From Pyrus communis (lineage: Eukaryota; Streptophyta; Magnoliopsida; Rosales; Rosaceae), in contig NC_084817.1 of NCBI RefSeq assembly GCF_963583255.1, positions 7,198,121-7,262,120 of the forward strand: a stretch of DNA of 64,000 bases. The letters are read 5' to 3'. Numbering within the stretch: the first letter of the stretch is position 1; each line of letters opens with the position of its first letter. The translations under genes were made by a program, and so were the position numbers. Under the pieces are notes generated by a model that was not told the DNA's origin, made no database searches, and saw only the letters and a program-made list of their open reading frames with translations. This document shows positions 13,011 through 25,009 of the stretch, in pieces.

Positions 13011-13491
13011 AGAGTAAATTGTAGAAATGATCTCTGAACTTTAATCAAATTGGAGTAATGGTCTCTTAACTAAAAATCTATTGTCATTGGTCCCTCAACT
13101 TATCAAAACATGTAGCTATTGGTCCTTTTCGTCAACTTCGTCAGAATTCTATCAAAATGAGTAATGTTGGAAGGACCTTTGCTACAATTAGGTTAAAGTT
13201 GAGGGATCATTGCTCCAATTGAGTTAAAATTGAGGGACCATTTCTCCAATTGAATTAAAGTTGAGGGACCATTGATACAATTTTTCTTACTTAACTTTCC
13301 ACATTTGCCTCTTGATTTAGCCTCCCGTGCATGGCACGTGACTCATTTTAGCGGAAGTTCTAACGGAGTTGACGAAAATGATCATAGCTGCACATTTTGA
13401 TGAGTTGAAGGACCAATGGGAATGAATTTGTAGTTGAGGGACCATTGCTCCAATTGGTTAAAGTTGAGGGACCACTGCTACAATTTACTCT
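13011..13491. mobile_element. Fold-back/MITE-like element with long imperfect inverted repeats
   Basis: The ends are exact inverse copies: AGAGTAAATTGTAG at 13011 and CTACAATTTACTCT ending at 13491. The arms continue as imperfect inverted repeats over much of the 481 bp, with repeated TTGAGGGACCATTG-type units in the right arm. There is no coding capacity. A convincing target duplication was not seen, so the superfamily is uncertain. Confidence 0.65.
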
Positions 13492-15430
13492 AACTGAAAA
13501 CTCAAGAGTTTAATCTGAAATCTAAACAAGAAACTGACACACCAAGAATGACAAAAGAATTACACTATTACCGTGTAAAATTACACTAGTACACTATTAA
13601 AGTGCCAATCTCGAATCGATTCAATCTTATATTATTGGTTTTCTCCACTTTCGCAAGTGGTCAGATCATGGTTTAGTTGCAACTTTATGTTGCATCAATG
13701 AATAAAACTTTTTTGGTAAATTCATATGCATATGCATATGCATATGGAACCCACCTTTGCTGCAGGTAACTTGGTCTTGCATTGTACCCAAACTCCAAAT
13801 TATATGCTTTAAACCGACCACAGCTTTTCTATCCAACCATATGCTTGTGGTACATGATTGCTCAATTAGTGGGTCGTTTCCCAAAAGCGTATTGGACATG
13901 ATCATGGAGTTAAATCCCAATTCTTTTGAATGAGTTATATGAGCACTCAATGCCTAAGTTTCTAACTAGGTTTCACAGCTTTAGTTAATGCTCCCAATAA
14001 ACCAAACTATCCAGCAGATGTGTTGTTAGGTGATTTGATCCTCCCATAGTTATGCTCCATGAACAGTAAGGTGTTTGATAAGACGAACAGACACATAGTT
14101 ATACATAATCAATAACACCAAATCTTGTATATTTTACTAGTTATGGCTAAGCACTGATTAAAGACTAAATATAGTAAAGCATGGAGCTCCAGCATGGACA
14201 CTAGTTCTCTCATGTTTTGACCCTCTTGTTAACGATGTAGTGGAGCTTCAAATTAATGATTTTGTTGCTACTAAATTAGGGTTCAAATTAATGATTTCGT
14301 TGCTACTAAATTTTAAGGTTCTTGTACTGTACCTGAAAATGTCATGGTGACGTTATCTTAAGCCATGATTCACGTGACAAGTTTGCACGATTGGTTTCAA
14401 ATACTGTGACTGAGACACTGCGGGTGTGTGAAAGTTTTGCTACTAAATGTGCCACGGATGCCTAGTTAAACACACAACAGAAACTAGAAAAACACTTAGT
14501 AGAGCTTATAGAACCCAACCCAATTATTTGCAGCACTAACTTTTGCTGCCTAACATGGCGTTTGTGATAAGACCATATCTGACATACAAGAGGGAGGAAA
14601 TAAAAGGGAACAGGGAAAGAGATAGCGACTATAAACAATGGAAAGAAAGCAAAGTTTAATTCCAATTAATATGGATAAGCAGGAGAAAAAGATTTTGAGG
14701 GGGAAGATGAGCTGCACCTCAATAATTATATTGAGGCATTTAGGATTGGGGTTTGGAAAAGCATAAAGCTAGTGACATTGATGCCTTGTTTGATGATCAG
14801 AGATCCACATGCATAACCAACATTTCCGCATTTCATTTTGAGTTTCTTTCCGCAAAATACTTTGTTACTTACGTTACTTGTAAGGAATCATTCTTCGTAA
14901 TCAAGTGATTTGCAAGTGAAAACGACTTATCACATGTAACGAGTGATCTATCCAAAAACAATGAGTCATTACTTGCGACGAGTGATATAAAAGAATGAAT
15001 GACTGCTTTTACATGAAATTTGACTCGTTATGAATAATGAATGATCTTCAAATGAAGAAAAATGACTCATTACATGCTAAGAGGCGAACAATGTTGGTTT
15101 TATTTTTCTTCATGCCCTGGCCCTTCGTCTGCAATCTGTGTGGTCCGACCCTCCTTATCTTATCACATTCAACCGCCTCCCCTTTTCATCACTAAACTTT
15201 GTCATATCACTCTTTACTATTTAGTCCCATTAAGTTCCCCCTCCCTTAACCAACTTGAAAAATAAAACATAAAAATTGAATTCCCTTTCCAAACTTCAAA
15301 GATTCCAATCACATAAACTTAAACTAACCCCGAAACGACGCCGTCCAACAGAAAGTATCCAAACACAGACATAACCAAATGACTGACCAAACTAAATTTT
15401 GAAGTCCTATTTTCTCCAACCTTCCACTCT
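13492..15430. other. Intergenic region and distal promoter of the MIZ1-like gene
   Basis: A short ATGCAT/CATATG microsatellite sits at about 13722-13746. The stretch 14870-15075 contains repeated TGACTCATTAC and related GAGTCATTAC/GAGTGAT motifs in both directions, roughly 0.45-0.65 kb upstream of the MIZ1-like start; these could be regulatory or remnants of a small repeat. No genes were recognised. Confidence 0.4.
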
Positions 15431-15440
15431 CTATATATAT
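15431..15440 (+). promoter_or_regulatory. TATA box of the MIZ1-like gene
   Basis: A CTATATATAT motif lies about 95 bp upstream of the ATG at 15533, a normal plant TATA distance for a short 5' UTR. Confidence 0.55.
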
Positions 15441-15532
15441 TTCCAATTAGCGTACATTTTCAAACACTCATATCTAATATACCCCTTCTTGTGTTTGTTG
15501 AATTGATTTCTGAACCACAAACCCTAGCCACA

Positions 15533-16237
15533 ATGCCTTCTGTGCACTCTAGCCCCTTCTACCACTTAGAGAACTCAGCCATATTTAACCTAATCCGGCA
15601 CGGTCATACGCCGGGCCAAAAACGTTCGTCGAAATCTTCATCCGGAGGTCTTCTCAAGATGTTCAAGCTCTTCCCCATGTTGACGTCAGGCTGCAAAATG
15701 GTTGCTTTGCTAGGCAGACCCCGAAAGCCGTTACTAAAGGATCATGCCACAACAGGTACAATTTTCGGGTATCGAAAAGGGAGGGTGAGCCTAGCAATAC
15801 AAGAAGACCCTCATTGCATGCCACTCTTTGTGCTCGAGCTGCCAATGCACAGTAGTGTGTTTCACAAAGAAATGGCGTCAGATATAGTCCGAATCGCGCT
15901 TGAGAGCGAGACGAAGACGCACAAGAAGAAGCTGACGGAGGAGTTTGTGTGGGCTGTGTATTGCAATGGAAGAAAGGTAGGGTATTCTATTAGGAGGAAG
16001 CAAATGTCGGAGGACGAGCTTCATGTTATGCAAACTTTGAGGGGTGTTTCGATGGGGGCAGGGGTTCTTCCATGCCCTTCTGATCAGAAGGAGTACGCAG
16101 GAGATGGGGAATTGACTTACATAAGGGCAAGGTTTGAGAGGGTGGTTGGATCAAAGGACTCTGAAGCTTTGTACATGATTAATCCCGATGGTGCTGCAGG
16201 GCCAGAATTAAGTATTTTCTTTGTAAGAGCTCATTAG
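15533..16237 (+). CDS. MIZU-KUSSEI 1-like protein (DUF617 family)
   Basis: Intronless gene of 234 codons. The ATG at 15533 (context CACAATGCC) is the first methionine; the longer open frame upstream begins only with GTG. The protein has a variable Ser/Lys-rich N-terminus of about 55 residues, then the DUF617 domain to the end: GTIFGYRKGRVSLAIQED, LFVLELPM, EFVWAVYCNGRKVGYSIRRK, LRGVSMGAGVLP, GELTYIRARFERVVGS and, at the C-terminus, PELSIFFVRAH. Members of this land-plant family include Arabidopsis MIZ1, needed for root hydrotropism and associated with the endoplasmic reticulum; most paralogues are uncharacterised. Length and single-exon structure fit the family. No frame damage is seen. The family call is firm; a specific MIZ1 orthology is not claimed. 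Confidence 0.93.
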   Translation: MPSVHSSPFYHLENSAIFNLIRHGHTPGQKRSSKSSSGGLLKMFKLFPMLTSGCKMVALLGRPRKPLLKDHATTGTIFGYRKGRVSLAIQEDPHCMPLFVLELPMHSSVFHKEMASDIVRIALESETKTHKKKLTEEFVWAVYCNGRKVGYSIRRKQMSEDELHVMQTLRGVSMGAGVLPCPSDQKEYAGDGELTYIRARFERVVGSKDSEALYMINPDGAAGPELSIFFVRAH

Positions 16238-16367
16238 CTTAGCAAAAAATTACGTTCTGTTTTCATTAATTAATATAGGTTATTTAATGTAACTTTGTGT
16301 CTATGTAAACTAAGGTTCTCAAATTCATGAATTGATTGTTTTTAACTTCAATGATTGTAGTCAGTCC

Positions 16368-16639
16368 TGCTCTTCTAAGGTCCTCAAATTTTGAGGACCT
16401 GTGTGAACCAAATTCATATTAGCCGTTAAAATGTATTAGCTTAAGATCCAAAAGTTTAAAATATTTGACAAATAAGCGAAATCAACTTAAAATCCAGGAA
16501 CCATTAGAAAACTCGTTTTCTTATTTTGCTTTATTAAGTTGTCAAATATTTTAAGCTTTTCGATCTAAACTAATATAATCTTGTGATTGTTATGCATTTG
16601 GTCATCACAGGTCCTTAAAATGAGGGCCTTAGGAGAGCA
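16368..16639. mobile_element. MITE with GGTCCTCA-type terminal inverted repeats
   Basis: The left end TGCTCTTCTAAGGTCCTCA and the right end, inverse of TGCTCTCCTAAGGCCCTCA, form terminal inverted repeats, and the interior arms are also largely palindromic over 272 bp. It lies just 3' of the MIZ1-like gene. There is no coding capacity, and no clear target duplication was read. Confidence 0.7.
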
Positions 16640-16667
16640 TGAGTTGTAGAGTAGTTGAGTTTCAAAA

Positions 16668-16798
16668 TTTTTTTTTTTTCCTTTTTTGACGAAGTAATAT
16701 TCTAAAACTTCTCTCTAATTGACAAAAAGGGTATTCGAACTCGAGTACAATAAAACCAACACATTGCGTTAACCAGTTGGCATAACGATCTGTAGTTC
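16668..16798 (-). mobile_element. tRNA-derived SINE
   Basis: On the minus strand an A-box-like TGCCAACTGGTTAACGC is followed about 35 bp later by a B-box-like GAGTTCGAATACCC, and the element ends in an A-rich tail (T run at 16668-16680 on the plus strand). This is the layout of an RNA polymerase III promoter of a tRNA-derived SINE. Edges are approximate. Confidence 0.65.
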
Positions 16799-16972
16799 CA
16801 AAAATATCTTTAGTTGCCTTCAAGGTACTGCCTTGATCATGATGATACATAGGAAAGAATCATTAACAGGCTGGAAATTGTTTGGACCACAATCAACTTT
16901 TAGGCAGTGTAGGCGCTTGTACCATTGAAATTAATGTTTTCAGACCCAACCCCCTTTCCGAAGTAAAATTAA

Positions 16973-17388
16973 GGGTTAACGATATTTTACACTATAAGAT
17001 TGGAGGGTCATTTGCAATTGAGACACAAGGTTTCGGTTTTCACATATTACACTATGTGGTTGTTGAAATACATTAATTTAACTATCTCGTCAATTTTACT
17101 GTCTAATTAGACGTTAAGTAATGAAATAACATGGACTAGGGTGGCATTTGAAGCACACGACCATCAATTTCACGGTTTAATACTTTACACTTTTACTCTT
17201 TTAGTCCTTGTATGAAATCGACAACCAACGTGTACCTCAAATGCGGGCTTAGTCTATGCCACGTCAATACTTAACGTCTAATTAAACAGTAAAATTGGCG
17301 GAATGGTTAAATTGGTATGTGTAAATTGAAACTTCGTACTCATTTTGTAAATAAGCCCAAACCTTGTTGTGTAAAATGCAATTAACCC
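16973..17388. mobile_element. Mutator-like MITE with perfect 9-bp target duplication
   Basis: The 416-bp element begins GGGTTAA and ends TTAACCC, and its arms are extended imperfect inverted repeats. It is flanked on both sides by TAAAATTAA (16964-16972 and 17389-17397). A 9-bp target duplication is characteristic of Mutator-like transposons. There is no coding capacity. Confidence 0.82.
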
Positions 17389-17397
17389 TAAAATTAA

Positions 17398-18855
17398 AAA
17401 AAAAGAAATAGAAGAAAATGAAATTTTAATCATGTATGTAACAGAGTTGATATTCAGATGTTACATCGATATCTAATAGATATTGTTGATATGACGTTGA
17501 TATTTGGTATCAACATTGATATTTGGTATCAATACGTCAATATAACGTTGTTAAAATAACATTGATATTTGATTGCTTTATCGCCGTGTAAGTCGTTCAT
17601 GTCACTCAACCAGATCATGTGCAGCCCATGCACACAATCCACATGCGCAGGGAAGAAAACCACAGTATAACCTGAGGCCCTATAAACCCAAAAGTGAGCC
17701 GTACTCGATTCAATCAGTGCTCCAGTGTAACAAAAGTAATGGACAACAACAATGGGCTTCTTGAATTGTACACAGCCACCCGGCTTCATTTTGTCAAGAA
17801 AAATGCTAGGATGCATGCGCGCAGACTGACTATAGTTGGTTATTCATGCTTGTGCAGGATTGCAGGATTAGTGACGCTTAGGATCAATTATTGTCCGACC
17901 TATTCATAAAAGAGCAGAATGCACTAATTTGTTGACGAGAAACTAATCCAATTCGAAGTTGTTGATGTTCATACCAATCGATCATAGAAGAAAAATTCTA
18001 ATTCAGTTCCTTCCGATTAAGCTTCCTTCCTATTAAATCTGGAAGTTCTTAACTAGCACTGGGGTTTGTATCTGCACGAGACTAAGTAATACCTCAATGC
18101 GAAGGACCCTAATTTTTTTATGAGTAAGTCAGACAATCCACCTAGTACCCAACTGCCAGACATAAGAATTTTCGACGACTACCAGGCATACATAGAAAGA
18201 GATAAATCTAGAGCTTACATTTGGGTTGTCGTAAATGTATTAAATTAAAGATCGTCAAAGATAGTTATCTAGAAAAACTTGACCCAAATGAATTTACATA
18301 GATTCCAAGCTACATCCCTTATTGGATAGGGGTTGGGGTAGGTTGGTAAGAAGAAGATAGTTAATTCGATCTTCCCCATGGACTAGAGTGAGAAGTCTTG
18401 CGATGGTGTTTTAAAAATTGAATCCATCTGTCAACAGCTTGCATATTCAACAAATGTCCATTTCAGTTTCTGTGTGTAAAAGCGACTTGTCACTTGTAAT
18501 ATTGTAGATAATTGCTACGTATTTACATATTTTGATCTTTTGGAAGCCTGCCGAAGATTTTGTACGCAGTACGTTCTATTTATGAGTCAGTGTAGGTTAT
18601 CTCCCATTTTAGTTATTTGTATGTGTTTACGCGTATCTTTGTTTGTCTAGAAGAATGATCGAATGTCGTAGACAATGCCAATACGTACTTGCTGCCAGAG
18701 TTATGTTCGTACATCTATACACACGTATGTAAAGCATCAAGATGCCATTTACTAATTTTCAGGATTCACAAGTTTTTTAAAAGAATCAATACATACAAAA
18801 CGAATTAGTGCCAAAACAAGAAGTAATAAAGGTAGGGCGCATCAATACATGTGGG
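17398..18855. other. Intergenic region
   Basis: A simple tract of repeated TTGATATTTGGTATCAA-like units occurs near 17450-17570. The rest is AT-rich. A minus-strand open frame near 17529-17816 shows no family resemblance. No gene was recognised. Confidence 0.4.
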
Positions 18856-19567
18856 CATTGGCGGATCCATATAGGGACCCCTCGGAAGTCCGAAGAAACA
18901 CTTGTGATCAACCTTCGAGATTCTCCAACAATTTGGGCAGGTGCAGTGGAAAGGCTTGTTTCCTCTATGAATGTGCAGGCAGCAGTGCTTATAACAAAGA
19001 AGAAGAATAAGAGGTCTTTAATTTTTGTTTTAAAAGACCTAGCCAAAACGGCAGCATTTTTGAGCCAGGTCATTATAAAAAAAAATTAAAAACTAAAATA
19101 TCTATGTTTTCTCTATACGGCTTGAGAATCCCGATCTTTTCCAATATCCCCAAATTATATGTAAGAACTCCCAGCCCCAATCATCACAACCTTCCAACTT
19201 TAAACCCAAGTTACCCTATTTCCCACCACCATTTGCCGTTCCACCACCTTTAGCTGCCTAATTTTATTTCTTCCAAATTCACATAAGTTTTTTTATCCTA
19301 GACTCTAGTCCCAACTACCAATTAATAATATATATATATATATATATATGTTACATTAACAAATTTTATCTTTGTAAAGTCACTAATTGTGTTATGTTGC
19401 TGAGGATAATGTGTTGGTTTTATTACTTTTGAAATTAATATTGATTTATTCAATGAACCAAATTCAATAGAACATAGTGATATAGAATCAAATTAGTTTA
19501 ATATTTTATTTTTCTTTTTTAACTTTTATGTTGGACCTCCGATCTTGAAATCCTGAATCCGTCACTG
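18856..19567. mobile_element. Possible non-autonomous hAT-like element
   Basis: The left end CATTGGCGGATCCATA and the right end, inverse of CAGTGACGGATTCAGGA, resemble the CAGTGGCGGATCCAG-type ends common among plant hAT elements. The flanking 8-mers CATGTGGG and TATACGGG match at 5 of 8 positions, compatible with an old 8-bp target duplication. The interior includes an (AT)n run at about 19328-19350. No transposase is visible. Confidence 0.4.
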
Positions 19568-20153
19568 TATACGGGTCTCATCCCTATTAACAAAATTGTA
19601 CAAATATGTGATAAGATTAACATTTTACAAAAAAATAAAAAAGAAAAATAAAAAGAAAAAAAACTGGTGGGAATAAGAAAAACGAGGAGAATATCAAACA
19701 ACCGTGGTTAACCAAATTGTTGACCGGCACGAGCAGGACAAGGCACCAGTTCTCACGCGGTATTGCCGTATTGGCTACCACCTTAAGCTTCCTTCCTATT
19801 AATACCGATTACATTAAAAAATTTCTCTCAATCGACAATTGGGTTGGAAGGGGACATCGCGGGACCCACTGATAGTTACCAGACCAGGTATCCCAAATCT
19901 CCTCCCATCAGTGAAAATATCTGCCAACGAAAATACGAGTCCAAATTTGGGGCCCACCTCCAGCCTACAATCGACCGTACACAATCACCGCTTTCTGTTT
20001 TATTCTCTTCAAATTTTTTTTACCCTAATTATGGAATTTATGGATGAGTAATGAGCATGGATTATCAAACTTTATCACTGGATTTTATTCACCAAACGAT
20101 TGAATTATTTTAATTTCTTTTAAGTTTGGGCGTACATTTACTATGTTTAAGGA
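19568..20153. other. Intergenic region
   Basis: AT-rich, with A-rich stretches near 19620-19670. The two overlapping short plus-strand frames near 19840-20050 show no recognisable domain. Confidence 0.35.
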
Positions 20154-20167
20154 GTTTGTGTTCAATT

Positions 20168-20338
20168 TTTTTTTTTGACAAACGATATTATCTGCACTAA
20201 AGAGAGGGGAGTATGCTTAGCTTTACAATAGGCTATCAATAATGTGGTTCAAACTTATTTTTGGTGAAAATTAAACCTAAGACCTCTCACTTACAAGTGA
20301 AGATGAATATTACTAGACCGTAGTGTTAAGTGGCAGGC
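20168..20338 (-). mobile_element. tRNA-derived SINE (family 1), full length with 14-bp target duplication
   Basis: On the minus strand it starts near GCCACTTAACACTACGG, with the A-box-like CTACGGTCTAGTA and B-box region GAGAGGTCTTAGGTTTAA, and ends in ATATCGTTTGTC plus an A tail. The same 14 bp, GTTTGTGTTCAATT, lies on both sides (20154-20167 and 20339-20352), which defines the insertion exactly. Related copies in this window are at 26818, 32263, 40540, 49781, 53469, 53742, 54373 and 54811. Confidence 0.9.
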
Positions 20339-20352
20339 GTTTGTGTTCAATT

Positions 20353-21488
20353 GATTAATAGTATTCATCCCAACATTTGAAATCTGAATTTATTTCTCTC
20401 GTCTTACAATCATTTGAATAACAAAAGTTTGAACATGTAGAGTAAAAGATTCTCACATAGGTGAAAGAAAAAACTTTGTAACAATTTATAACAGGTTAGA
20501 CTATTCCGCATCTTAACTTCTTCATGGTATCAGAGCAATGGCTAGACGTACTCCTCGTCACCTAATTCGTGTTGTCAATGTGTTTGACTTGAAAACTCAC
20601 CACGCATGAGAGGCATATGAGGATGTAAAGATAAAAGAGTCACACATCATTTAAAAGAAAAACATTGCGAAGACTTATAAGAAGTTGGACTACTCTTTGA
20701 ATTGCTAATTAATTTTATGATAAAACCTCAACTTATTTATTATACATCTCTCTTACTTGTTTCTTGATCATTCCTACACTCATCATTGCTCGATCACATA
20801 ATTAAGTCTAGTACATTTTTCTTGTGCCAAACGCGACTGACTTTAACGCACCTCTAATTTGAAACTAAAGAACACATTAAGGTTAGTGCCCTACAGCCCT
20901 TGGGCTTTTTATCTAGTAAAGGACATTGGTACACAGTTTTGTTGTATGTAAAATTCGAAACAAGTCGGTGACCGTGACTAGGGATTTGGTGCCAGCTGTG
21001 GTATCAACTTCCCAACAGCTGCTTGCCAAAAGTTTCACCCAAGGCCAAAATCCATAAATAATGCCACGTGGGCGGCTAGGATGCAATCATCACAACGATT
21101 GTGTTCAGTTTGTGGGAGCTCCCCTACTGAGCTTGTCCGCGCGTGCTTCTCAGGTCTCTAGCCACAAAATTCGAAAATTACTTAAGAAAGTGATACTTGT
21201 ACGGCGGTGGGGTGGCGTACGTACGTAGCATTTTGTTTGTCACGTAAATGCATGCATGCATAATTCCGTTGATTGCGTTCTTAGAAAGCAATCACAAGAT
21301 ATTATCTACTTGTTAGAGGCATTATTATCCTCATGATCACTTAGCTTACCCTTTCATCATTCCATTGTTGTAACTTCGCATCTCTATCATGTTTGAGATG
21401 TATCTTCTCATAGAAATTAGAACTCTCACTAATGTGCCAACTAGCAAGGCGTCCATTCAATTAGCTTTTTCCTTTACGTAAAAAAGAT
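20353..21488. other. Intergenic region
   Basis: Mostly AT-rich. A TGGTATCAGAGCAATGG motif at about 20525-20541 resembles a retrotransposon primer-binding site but no LTR could be delimited next to it. No genes were recognised. Confidence 0.35.
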
Positions 21489-21734
21489 TTAATTTAAAGA
21501 GAAGCCTCGATAACACTCAAGATCTCTAGAGTAATACAAAAGAGTGCTCCCAGCTTGTTGAGGAATACAGTCATCCCAAATACACAAATTATTGCAATTG
21601 TGTCCAACATAAGTAATGTAATCAGTAGCAAAGTTTGCTTCTCTATAAACATGGTTCCACACCATCAAGTCAATGGAGGAAGGCATCCATTTTTTGTCCT
21701 GTCCAATAATCCTAATTCTCAAGGTATTGCACAC
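21489..21734 (-). pseudogene. Fragment of a LINE-type RNase H domain (RVT_3-like)
   Basis: The minus-strand translation contains WNHVYREANFATDYITYVGH followed by a Trp/Pro-containing tail. This resembles the C-terminal part of the RNase H domain of plant LINE polyproteins, where a H-V-x-R-E-x-N-x-x-A-D motif is typical. The rest of the retrotransposon is absent or unrecognisable, so this is a relic. Confidence 0.5.
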
Positions 21735-24700
21735 TTCCTAGAAACGATATCAATGACAATCTTCGAGCCGCCATCAACTATGATCTTCCTTATTCAGCTC
21801 TGTTTGGATTCAGCACTAATTGGTTATCTTCAGTTTTTGCAATATTTCTTTTTCTCTATATTTTTTCAGCTACCAAACATTATTTCTTAAGAATTTTATC
21901 ATTGTATCAAAGATTGAAATTATTAAATTTAATCATAGACACTAAATAAACTCGTCATTTAAAAAATTCGAATTACGTGTCTGCATCTTGAGATTATAAA
22001 TCGATCGATCGACGATCACTTTCCACGTTTTGCACTAGACAACAAAACAATCGAAAATGTTTTGGGGTGTAAAGTGAGGGTGACGCTCGACGAAGATGAG
22101 TAGGGGAAAGTGAGCTTTCTTGGATGAGAGCTTCAAAAGTCAAAGACGGGATTCAACTGGAATCACGCGAGATTCTTACAGCCTGGGAGTGGGGCCTTCC
22201 TACGTGGAAGAAGTTGAAGTCATTCTTAATCTTAATTTTTGTAATTTACAAGTAGGCCCTTTCCTTTTATCGGGGTTTTCTTTTTAGGACAGGTTCGATC
22301 AGAAGCCGTTGATTTCAGCGACTCTATAGGCTCTAGGGGTTGACTGACGGGGACCCTTATCTACAGCTGTTAAATTGGTGGTAGGCTAAAAAATAAAAAA
22401 TAAATAAATCAGTGGCTAAAAAGTGGTCAAAAAGTTCGTTGGGCCCCAGTCGCCGTTCTAAAACGTTTGTGTTGTGTTTAACAGCTTTGCGTTTCCTGTC
22501 ATGTGTTAAACGCTCCCTAATTTATCAGTACTCACGCTTCTTGTCCCATGTGAGAATGATTTTATTACTTTTTATTTTCGTTTTATTTTCTCGTTCTTGC
22601 CCCTCTCTAATTACAATGGCTCAGTTTCTCATTACCTCGCACGATAAATAGTTCTCAGATCAGTCGTTAAATTGGCTTATGTACGTATGTACGACTAATT
22701 TTTTCAAACAGTGTTGAAAAATATCCAAAATTGTTGCAATCAATCATGTAACAGGTTAGACATAATCGACTAATGTAAGAATAAACGACTTTTTCCAACC
22801 CTACTTGCACAATCTCATATTTTAACCACATACGGTAACAAGTATTTACCCAACAATACTTATTTATTTATTAAAGGAGATTTAGGTTAAATCTCTTAAA
22901 TTAGTGGCTGGGTCAGAATTTTATAACAATGGAATCACATTTTGACATTAAAAACTTCATTGGATCATTTTGTCGAGCTTATGATGGATACATGCTGAAT
23001 TATGTCGCATTCTATCTATTTTTGCCAAGGACTATCGAGTGACCTATTTATCGAACACTTGTTGCACCATACGGTCACACACAAGAAATAAGAGAAGAAA
23101 GACAAAGGAAAGAAAGAAGAAAATTTACAAGTAACTAAACATGGGGTTGCAAAAAAGAAGCAGTAGTTTATATTTAAGTATTTTCGAATCATTCTTTTAA
23201 TTTACCGCAATTGTGTATATGGATCATGTACAAATACAAAGATACATATACATTAGGGTTATGAAGATATTGGGGACATAAGAAGCCAATGACTCCATAT
23301 TGACTCCATTACTGTCTTAAACGACAATTGTTAAATTATAAAACATTAAATTTAATACCTACTCTTGAGTTAAAGTAATAAAATATCGATATGTACCATT
23401 AGAAATTAACTGTAGGTACCTATCCATATTCCTAAAAAACTAGCCTTCATGCACGCACTCACGCATGTGTAGAATGCATTTTTTGAATCACGGCGTGCTT
23501 TGCACGACTTACACGTTTTAAATGTATTTATATGCATAAATTGACAAAAGGAAAGTCAAATATTTTAAGTAAATGAATAATTTTAGATCATGCTAGAAGA
23601 AACCTCTCATAAACCAATTAAAGCAGTTGAATTCACATAATAAAATCGGTCTCTATAGAATTCACATTATTGCTAGCCTATTGTGAGACACTAATTAAAA
23701 AAATACTAAAAAAATTAATTATTAAAAAAGCAATGTTAAAATGATGAAAATGCCCCTACATTATTTGATGTATTATTTTGGGATGCCTTTAAAGTTTTTT
23801 ATCTTTAGGACATTTTTATCTAAATATTTTTATTGAAGTTTGGTGACACAAAAATCATTATTCACCTTTTGTATTCTCTTTATATATGGATGAGGGTATG
23901 TGCGAGGTAACCTTCATGATTCATTACGAAGACAATACTACAAAAGTAAGTCAAACATTTCACAATCACCTATCCCAATCAGACGTGGTTTATATTAAAT
24001 TATTAATTCAGTTTTAGTTACATTTCTAATTATTTTTAGTTTAAAATATAGAAAAGCTAATGAAAAAAATTTGAAAATTTTAAGTTTTAACAATAAGAAT
24101 AAAATAAAGAATGAAATGAATAATACAAGGATTGATTTTTTAATGTAAAAATATAATTTTTCGTTAAAATAAACAGTACCGGAATCTTTTCGTTAAATTT
24201 TCCCTAAAATATATACATATAGGATATATATATATATATGTGTATCAGAAATTTAGAACACGAACGGCTCTAAATCTAGATAATAACATACATAAAACGC
24301 AAGTTAGTGTTAATTCTGGACACATATCATATTTTAGTTAGATTATTCAAACGTTCAGCATTATTATATGACAAGACAAATAACGTACGATAAATTCGTG
24401 AGGGATTGATTTGGCCTCGCTGCCTAATTTACACAAAATTCACATGTTGCATAAACTTGATTGATAATATTAAGTTCATCAAGAGACACAATTTGGGTAT
24501 TTAAAATTTGATCCAACGGTTAAAATTATCAGAATTTTTAAAATGAGTCATTTTTTATAATCGTTAAATCAAATTTTAAAGGTTCAAATTGTGTAATTTG
24601 GTAGATTTGGTGGGAAGAGAATCCTTTCCCGAAACATGACAGCTCACATTGTCTCAATATATCGGGGGAAGCCCAAAATGGTAAATGAACAAAAAAAAAA

Positions 24701-24916
24701 AAATCCGGAAAAATAAATATATGATGACATAAAACAAGGGGTGCGCATGTACGCACTCGGTTCAAGTTAGCACCCCCACCCACTTTGCAAAAGCCAGTTT
24801 CGTGGAAGTACCCTTCTCATCCCCTCTCTATCTTCCATAAAAAGTGCTCACAAGTGCATGTATCTCGCCCCCTAAATACAACACCCAAAACACAACCTTT
24901 CTCTCATTCACTCCTC

Positions 24917-24965
<49 letters not shown>

Positions 24966-25009
24966 CACTCACTCCTCACTCAGCTCGAACAAACACCGTC
25001 ACTATTTCC
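21735..25009. other. AT-rich intergenic region and promoter/5' UTR of the MYB gene
   Basis: More than 3 kb without a recognisable gene. The sequence is AT-rich, especially 22680-24530, with short (AT)n runs near 24223. The last 200 bp are CT-rich and contain the MYB 5' UTR including the (CT)n microsatellite. Confidence 0.5.
24920..24962 (+). repeat. (CT)n microsatellite in the MYB 5' UTR
   Basis: About 21 uninterrupted CT units lie 48-90 bp upstream of the MYB start codon. Plant 5' UTRs often hold pyrimidine-rich repeats; this one is likely to be length-polymorphic. Confidence 0.95.

Noticed and set aside
17529..17816. 95-codon minus-strand ORF and overlapping plus ORFs
   Set aside because: No family resemblance, low-complexity neighbourhood and no conserved splice or start signals.
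20525..20541. TGGTATCAGAGCAATGG, a primer-binding-site-like sequence
   Set aside because: No TG...CA repeat could be paired on either side, so a retrotransposon could not be delimited.
24785..25009. N-terminal extension of the MYB reading frame
   Set aside because: It passes through the (CT)n 5' UTR and its start lacks TATA and context; the ATG at 25010 gives a normal-length protein.
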